Origin: M55B165 sp964423265
Lineage (GTDB): Bacteria; Actinomycetota; Humimicrobiia; Humimicrobiales; Humimicrobiaceae
Length of the DNA: 17,595 nucleotides
NCBI GenBank assembly: GCA_964423265.1
Contig: CAYREF010000039.1
Coordinates: 1 to 17,595, forward strand
Direction: 5' to 3'
The notes under the pieces are model-generated. The model worked only from the letters and a program-made list of their open reading frames with translations, had not been told where the DNA came from and made no database searches. The translations under genes and the position numbers were made by a program. Positions 13,920-17,595 of this stretch are shown here, piece after piece. Each line of letters opens with the position of its first letter. Position 1 is the stretch's first letter.

Positions 13920-15290
13920 TTATATATGAGTAGCAAGCCCAAAAACATCCTCGCTTGCCTCAAGCATGGATTCCGCTATGGTGGGATGTGCATGTATGGT
14001 TTCTGCAATATAATCTATTGGTAGTTCCCCTTTCATAGCCACTACTGCTTCATGTATAATATCAGATGCTTTTGGTCCTATGGCATGGGCTCCAAGAATT
14101 TCCCCGGTATCTTCTAAAGTAATTATTTTTACAAAGCCTTCGGTTTCATTGTCAATGAACGCTTTTCCATTATGGGTAAATGGAAACTTGCCTATCTTAA
14201 TATTTATACCCTCTTTTTTTGCTTTTTTCTCAGTTAGGCCCACAACACCTATCTCCGGCATGGTAAATACAGCATATGGCACTGAATTATAATCAATACT
14301 TTTATCTTTACCCAATATATTTTCAACCGCGATTTTACCTTCAGAAGAAGCCACATGCGCCAGCTGATAACCCCCTATAGCATCCCCAATTGCGTATATA
14401 TTTTCAATATTAGTTTGAAGTTTTGAGTTGGCCTTTATATACCCTTTGCTGTCAGTTTTTACGCCAACTTCTTCCAAGCCAATATTTTCAGTATTAGGCT
14501 TCCTCCCTACTGAAACTAATATTTTTTCCGCTTTTATTTCCTTTCCCCCCTTAGTTTTGCAAACAAAACTACCATCTTTTCCTTCTACACTTTCCACAGT
14601 ACTATCAGTAAGGACTTCAATTCCTTTATCCTTAAATACTGAAGCCATTAACCCCGATACATCGTCATCCTCTGCAGCAAGGATTGTTGGCAGTATTTCA
14701 ATAATGGTTACCTTGGTCCCTAAGGTAGAAAAAATATTAGCAAATTCGGAACCTATTACTCCACCACCAACAACAAGCATGGAAGAAGGAAGGCTTTGCA
14801 AAGATAATACTTTTCTATTTGTCAATATTCCTTCTTTGGAAAAATCAAATGGTGGTATCTGGCTGGGTGAAGAGCCGGTTGCTATTATAATGTTTTTAGC
14901 TTCAAGGCTTTGGCCCTCAATATCTATTTTATTTTCAGATACCAGTTTAGCCTCACCTTTTATAAGGTTTATATTGTTTTTCTTAAAATGGCTCCCTATT
15001 GATTTCCTAAGAATATTGACAACTGTATCTTTTCTTTCCATTACCTTTTTAAAATCAACCTCATAATCTTTTATATTTATGCCAATAGCATCTGCTTTCT
15101 TTACATAATCCAGGGTCTGAGCTAAATGGAACAAGGATTTCGTGGGCATGCAGCCCCAGTTTAGGCACACTCCACCAAGATGTCCTTTTTCAACTACAGT
15201 TGTTTCTATACCCAATTTTGCTGCCCTTATGGCTGTTATATAGCCCCCAGGCCCTGAACCTATTATTGCTAAATCTGTTTTATTTACCAT
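13920..15290 (-). CDS. lpdA: Dihydrolipoamide dehydrogenase (E3)
   Basis: The 456-residue FAD/NAD-dependent flavoprotein reoxidises dihydrolipoamide of 2-oxoacid dehydrogenase complexes or the glycine cleavage H protein, passing electrons to NAD. The FAD motif is IIGSGPGGY (9-17), the redox disulfide is in GGVCLNWGCMPTKS (Cys42 and Cys47), the NAD motif is VVGGGVIGSEF, the second FAD motif is IYAIGDAIGG, and the C-terminal catalytic dyad is in HAHPTIAES (His435, Glu440). Everything is intact and of usual length. AAAGGAGG stands just before the ATG at 15290. The gene diverges from lipB, with only 47 bp between them, and has a strong terminator downstream. The E2 gene nearby is its probable partner. 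Confidence 0.96.
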   Translation of the reverse strand: MVNKTDLAIIGSGPGGYITAIRAAKLGIETTVVEKGHLGGVCLNWGCMPTKSLFHLAQTLDYVKKADAIGINIKDYEVDFKKVMERKDTVVNILRKSIGSHFKKNNINLIKGEAKLVSENKIDIEGQSLEAKNIIIATGSSPSQIPPFDFSKEGILTNRKVLSLQSLPSSMLVVGGGVIGSEFANIFSTLGTKVTIIEILPTILAAEDDDVSGLMASVFKDKGIEVLTDSTVESVEGKDGSFVCKTKGGKEIKAEKILVSVGRKPNTENIGLEEVGVKTDSKGYIKANSKLQTNIENIYAIGDAIGGYQLAHVASSEGKIAVENILGKDKSIDYNSVPYAVFTMPEIGVVGLTEKKAKKEGINIKIGKFPFTHNGKAFIDNETEGFVKIITLEDTGEILGAHAIGPKASDIIHEAVVAMKGELPIDYIAETIHAHPTIAESMLEASEDVFGLATHI

Positions 15291-15299
15291 ATTTCCTCC

Positions 15300-15328
15300 T
15301 TTTAACTCATTTAAAAATAAAATATAAT
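15300..15328 (+). promoter_or_regulatory. Candidate lipB promoter
   Basis: A perfect TATAAT (15323-15328) lies 9 nt before the lipB ATG, with a weak TTTTAA (15300-15305) at 17-nt spacing. No ribosome site lies between, so a nearly leaderless message is likely. The element sits in the 47-bp gap shared with the divergent E3 gene. Confidence 0.45.
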
Positions 15329-15337
15329 TTAACCGTT

Positions 15338-16033
15338 ATGTTATCAAAAGATATATTAAAAAAAGCAAGAACTAACTGCAGTCCAGACCATATCATATAT
15401 TTCGACCTTGGAATTATTGATTACAGCAAAGCTTTTAAAATACAGGAAAACCTTTTTGAAATAACCAGGCAAACAAGCAGCCTTGGCTTCCTGCTATTGC
15501 TTGAACATAAGCCTGTAATAACTATTGGCAATAACAGAAATTTAGATAATCTAAAAATCAACCCCGAAAAACTAAGAGAACAAAAAATTTCCCTTATCCA
15601 GTCAAACCGGGGCGGAGATATAACTTTTCACGGGCCTGGCCAACTTATTGGCTACCCCATTATAAATCTTAAGCATATTAAAAAAGACTTGGCTTTATAC
15701 GTTTTTAATATTGAACAGCTTATAATAGATTTCTTAAGCCTTTATGGCATAAGAGGAATAAGGATTCCAAAGCACAGAGGGGTCTTTGTAAGTAATTCAA
15801 AAATTGCATCCATAGGAATAAGGATAAAAAAGTGGATTTCCATGCATGGTTTTGCCCTAAATATCAATACAGATCTCACTTATTTTGAAAATATAATTGC
15901 CTGCGGCCTAAAAGAATACAACCAAACTTCTACTGAAAAAATTTTAAACAAGAAGCTTCCACTCCCTTATGTCAAAGAACAAATAATTGAAAAAATTAGG
16001 GACACTTTTAAAAAAAGTGTTATAAAAATTTAA
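15338..16033 (+). CDS. lipB: Lipoyl(octanoyl) transferase
   Basis: The 231-residue protein transfers octanoate from acyl carrier protein to the lipoyl lysine of target proteins, the first step of lipoate biosynthesis in the cytoplasm. The family motifs are clear: LLLEHKPVITIG (53-64), SNRGGDITFHGPGQLIGYPI (89-108), SKIASIGIRIKKWISMHGFA (154-173) with catalytic Lys155, and ENIIACGL with catalytic Cys189. Lys and Cys keep the spacing known from the E. coli enzyme. The ATG at 15338 gives normal length. A longer reading from 15200 would run through the divergent lpd gene and is rejected. The gene lies inside a lipoate-enzyme cluster but in the opposite direction to lpd and E2. Its stop codon overlaps the stop of the convergent zinc-ribbon gene in the palindrome TTAA. 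No lipA is in the window. Confidence 0.95.
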   Translation: MLSKDILKKARTNCSPDHIIYFDLGIIDYSKAFKIQENLFEITRQTSSLGFLLLLEHKPVITIGNNRNLDNLKINPEKLREQKISLIQSNRGGDITFHGPGQLIGYPIINLKHIKKDLALYVFNIEQLIIDFLSLYGIRGIRIPKHRGVFVSNSKIASIGIRIKKWISMHGFALNINTDLTYFENIIACGLKEYNQTSTEKILNKKLPLPYVKEQIIEKIRDTFKKSVIKI

Positions 16034-16359
16034 CTTTTTTCATCCTTTTTTAGAACTTCATAAATTTCCTTTAATACTTTCAAAGGTTCTCTAATTAACC
16101 TTTTAGGGAAAAATGGCATTAGTGTTGCCACTGCTTTTTTCATATCTTCAGTCATCCTATGTGGTTTGGTAAGAATTCTATTTATAAAATCTTCAGCAAA
16201 AACCGTTCTGAGGTGCCTCCGGTCAATTTCGATTTTTTTTCCACAATTATCACAGGTAACGCTTCTCAGATAATTACCAATATAATAAACTGTATGCGGC
16301 ACCTCTTTATTACAATTTACACAAAATAAGGTAATTTTTGCCTTTTCATCTTTGTCCAT
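16030..16359 (-). CDS. Small zinc-ribbon protein of unknown function
   Basis: This 109-residue protein has two CxxC pairs, FCVNC (Cys13, Cys16) and TCDNC (Cys36, Cys39), arranged as a zinc ribbon at the N-terminus. A basic helical part follows (LTKPHRMTEDMKKAVATLMP, then KRLIREPLKVLKEIYEVLKK). I recall similar small proteins named 'bh protein' in anaerobes, with no known role. GGGAA lies about 5 nt before the ATG. It starts 21 nt after the stop of the E2 gene, in the same direction, so it is probably the last gene of the 2-oxoacid dehydrogenase operon. A regulatory or assembly role is conceivable but unproven. Confidence 0.8.
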   Translation of the reverse strand: MDKDEKAKITLFCVNCNKEVPHTVYYIGNYLRSVTCDNCGKKIEIDRRHLRTVFAEDFINRILTKPHRMTEDMKKAVATLMPFFPKRLIREPLKVLKEIYEVLKKDEKS

Positions 16360-16380
16360 CTTATTCCCGTATACTCTTTT

Positions 16381-17595
16381 CTATACCATCAGCAATTCAG
16401 GGTTTTCCACAAACTCTACAACTTTGCCTAAAAACTTAGCAGCTGCTGCCCCGTCCACTATCCTATGGTCAGCAGAAAGGGATAGCTCCATAAAAGACCT
16501 GGGCACAATATCCTTTCCCACCACTGCAGGCTCTCTGTACATGGTACCTATAGCAAGTATTGCTGCCTGAGGAGGGTTTATGATAGCAGAAAATGACCTC
16601 ACATTATACATGCCCAGATTAGTCAGGGTAAAGGTACCGTCTTTTATCTCTTCTACCTTAAGTTTTCCCTGGTTTGCTTTTTCTATGTACTGGATCCTTT
16701 TTTTAGCTATATCCAGTATGGAGAGCTTATCAGCAGAAAATATGGTGGGAACAATTAGGCCTTCCTCTATGGCTACTGCCATACCTATGTTTATATCCTC
16801 ATATATTATGTGCTCCTGGTCCTTTAGGGTTGAGTTTAGGGCTATATTTTCCCTAAGAGAGGCTGCACATATTTTTATAAGGAAGTCTGTATAGGTTAGC
16901 TTTATATCATGTGCTTTTAGTATCTTATCTTTAAGCCTTTCCCTTAAGGATATGAGGTTTTCTACATCTGCTTTTGCATTCAGGACTATATGGGGTATAT
17001 CTTTTTTGGATTGGCTCATCCTCTCTGCTACTACCTTCCTTATGCCCTTTAGGGGGGTGGAAGATTTTACGGAAATGCCTTCTTTGGGAGCAGGCTTTTT
17101 TTCTTCTTTTTTAGAGTAGGAGACCACATCATCCTTTACAATCCTTCCCCCGGGGCCGCTGCCTTTTATTTCTGTGTAGTCTATTCCCAGCTCTTTGGCT
17201 GTCTTTTTAGCCAGGGGAGATATCTTTATCCTTTTTTGTTTCTTTTGCCCTTCAGAGGAGACCACATCATCTTTTACAATCCTTCCCCCGGGGCCGCTGC
17301 CTTCTACCCGGGATAGGTCAATTTCTTTTTCTTTTGCAATTCTTTTTGCCAGGGGGCTTGCCTTTATTTTTTGTTTCCTTTCATCTATTGCCTCTGGGGT
17401 TGCTTCTACTGTGGGTTCTTTTTTTTCTTCTTTTTTAGGCTTTTTTTGCTGGGGCCCTTCTTCTATTTTTTCATCCTTTTCGCCTATGTAGGCTACCAAT
17501 TCTGTAACCGGGACTTCCTCTCCTTCTTGTTTTAGTATCCTTTTAAGGTATCCTGAGTTGTAAGCTTCTACTTCCACGGATACCTTATCAGTCAT
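16381..17595 (-). CDS. Dihydrolipoamide acyltransferase (E2) with duplicated subunit-binding domain, 5' end outside window
   Basis: 404 residues are visible, and the true N-terminus lies beyond the window. The first residues, MTDKVSVEVEAYNSGYL, are the second half of a lipoyl domain (canonical ETDKxxxE), so Lys4 is the lipoylated lysine and about 40 residues are missing. A charged linker (41-76) follows, then two peripheral subunit-binding domains in tandem (77-113 and 123-159), each with SPLAK, GSGPGGRIVKDDVVS and 46-residue spacing. The inner-core acyltransferase domain (about 178-404) ends with LSADHRIVDG (His377, Asp381 catalytic). It accepts an acyl group from E1 and passes it to CoA. 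Whether the substrate is pyruvate, 2-oxoglutarate, branched-chain acids or acetoin cannot be decided without E1, which is presumably upstream. One binding domain is the rule, so the duplication is unusual. Confidence 0.93.
   Translation of the reverse strand: MTDKVSVEVEAYNSGYLKRILKQEGEEVPVTELVAYIGEKDEKIEEGPQQKKPKKEEKKEPTVEATPEAIDERKQKIKASPLAKRIAKEKEIDLSRVEGSGPGGRIVKDDVVSSEGQKKQKRIKISPLAKKTAKELGIDYTEIKGSGPGGRIVKDDVVSYSKKEEKKPAPKEGISVKSSTPLKGIRKVVAERMSQSKKDIPHIVLNAKADVENLISLRERLKDKILKAHDIKLTYTDFLIKICAASLRENIALNSTLKDQEHIIYEDINIGMAVAIEEGLIVPTIFSADKLSILDIAKKRIQYIEKANQGKLKVEEIKDGTFTLTNLGMYNVRSFSAIINPPQAAILAIGTMYREPAVVGKDIVPRSFMELSLSADHRIVDGAAAAKFLGKVVEFVENPELLMV
17118..17303 (-). repeat. Near-identical 48-nt repeat pair inside the E2 gene
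   Basis: Positions 17118-17165 and 17256-17303 match at 47 of 48 bases (one C/T difference). They are 138 nt, exactly 46 codons, apart. They encode the GSGPGGRIVKDDVVS ends of the two subunit-binding domains, while the domain starts between them have diverged. This indicates a recent tandem duplication or gene conversion. Confidence 0.85.

Noticed and set aside
14428..15066. Long plus-strand frame inside the E3 gene
   Set aside because: It is antisense to a fully conserved dihydrolipoamide dehydrogenase and has no family features of its own.
15200..15337. Longer start for lipB
   Set aside because: It would add 46 residues through the start of the divergent lpd gene. The family length fits the ATG at 15338.

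Overview
The window reads as chromosomal DNA of a low-GC (roughly one third G+C by eye), probably anaerobic bacterium. Evidence for this is the AT-rich codon use, long A/T intergenic runs, an HU protein, bacterial lipoproteins, sigma-70-type promoters, and an archaeal-type (DhnA/FbaB) class I aldolase. I cannot assign a phylum from sequence alone. There is no rRNA, no convincing tRNA and no CRISPR array.

Layout. Positions 1-3650 are accessory DNA: a decayed group II intron maturase tail (minus strand), an unidentified coding remnant, a chagasin-type protease-inhibitor lipoprotein bracketed by two copies of a diverged 37-bp direct repeat, and an apparently intact IS1634-family insertion sequence with 17-bp terminal inverted repeats (1540-3650). 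The IS ends 26 bp beyond the stop codon of an aminotransferase gene. Positions 3677-5242 hold this class I aminotransferase and a small 4-oxalocrotonate-type tautomerase. Positions 5408-7633 are a tight three-gene minus-strand operon: a TIGR04076-type Cys-rich small protein, a MASE3-type membrane histidine kinase (8-nt overlap) and a stand-alone receiver (2-nt gap). HU follows (8063-8335), then a malate/L-lactate dehydrogenase-family oxidoreductase on the plus strand. That gene overlaps tail-to-tail with a nucleoside-phosphorylase-family gene, which is coupled to the class I aldolase. Positions 11314-13749 contain a secreted M23 peptidase-like protein lacking one catalytic His, a rhodanese lipoprotein broken by an in-frame TAG, small coding remnants and a Cof-type HAD phosphatase. 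Positions 13920-17595 are a lipoate-dependent dehydrogenase cluster: E3 (lpd), divergent lipB, a small zinc-ribbon protein, and E2, whose N-terminus is cut by the window edge.

How the genes work together. LipB transfers octanoate to lipoyl domains, such as that of the E2 encoded here, and E3 reoxidises the E2 lipoamide. This is a coherent 2-oxoacid dehydrogenase module, although no E1 gene is inside the window. The E2 carries a tandem duplicated E3-binding domain, and the duplication is still almost identical at DNA level over 48 nt.

Two patterns cut across regions. First, several genes (IS transposase, TIGR04076 gene, M23 gene, lipB) have no Shine-Dalgarno but have a TATAAT-like -10 box 6-9 nt before the ATG, with a -35 box 17 nt further upstream, which suggests leaderless mRNAs. 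Other genes have strong Shine-Dalgarno sites. Second, the stretches 1-600 and 11850-12950 hold decayed coding sequence with in-frame stops. I do not see a clearly new defence or mobile system. The most original items are the TIGR04076/MASE3-kinase/receiver operon, the duplicated binding domain in E2, the TAG-interrupted rhodanese lipoprotein and the leaderless promoter set.
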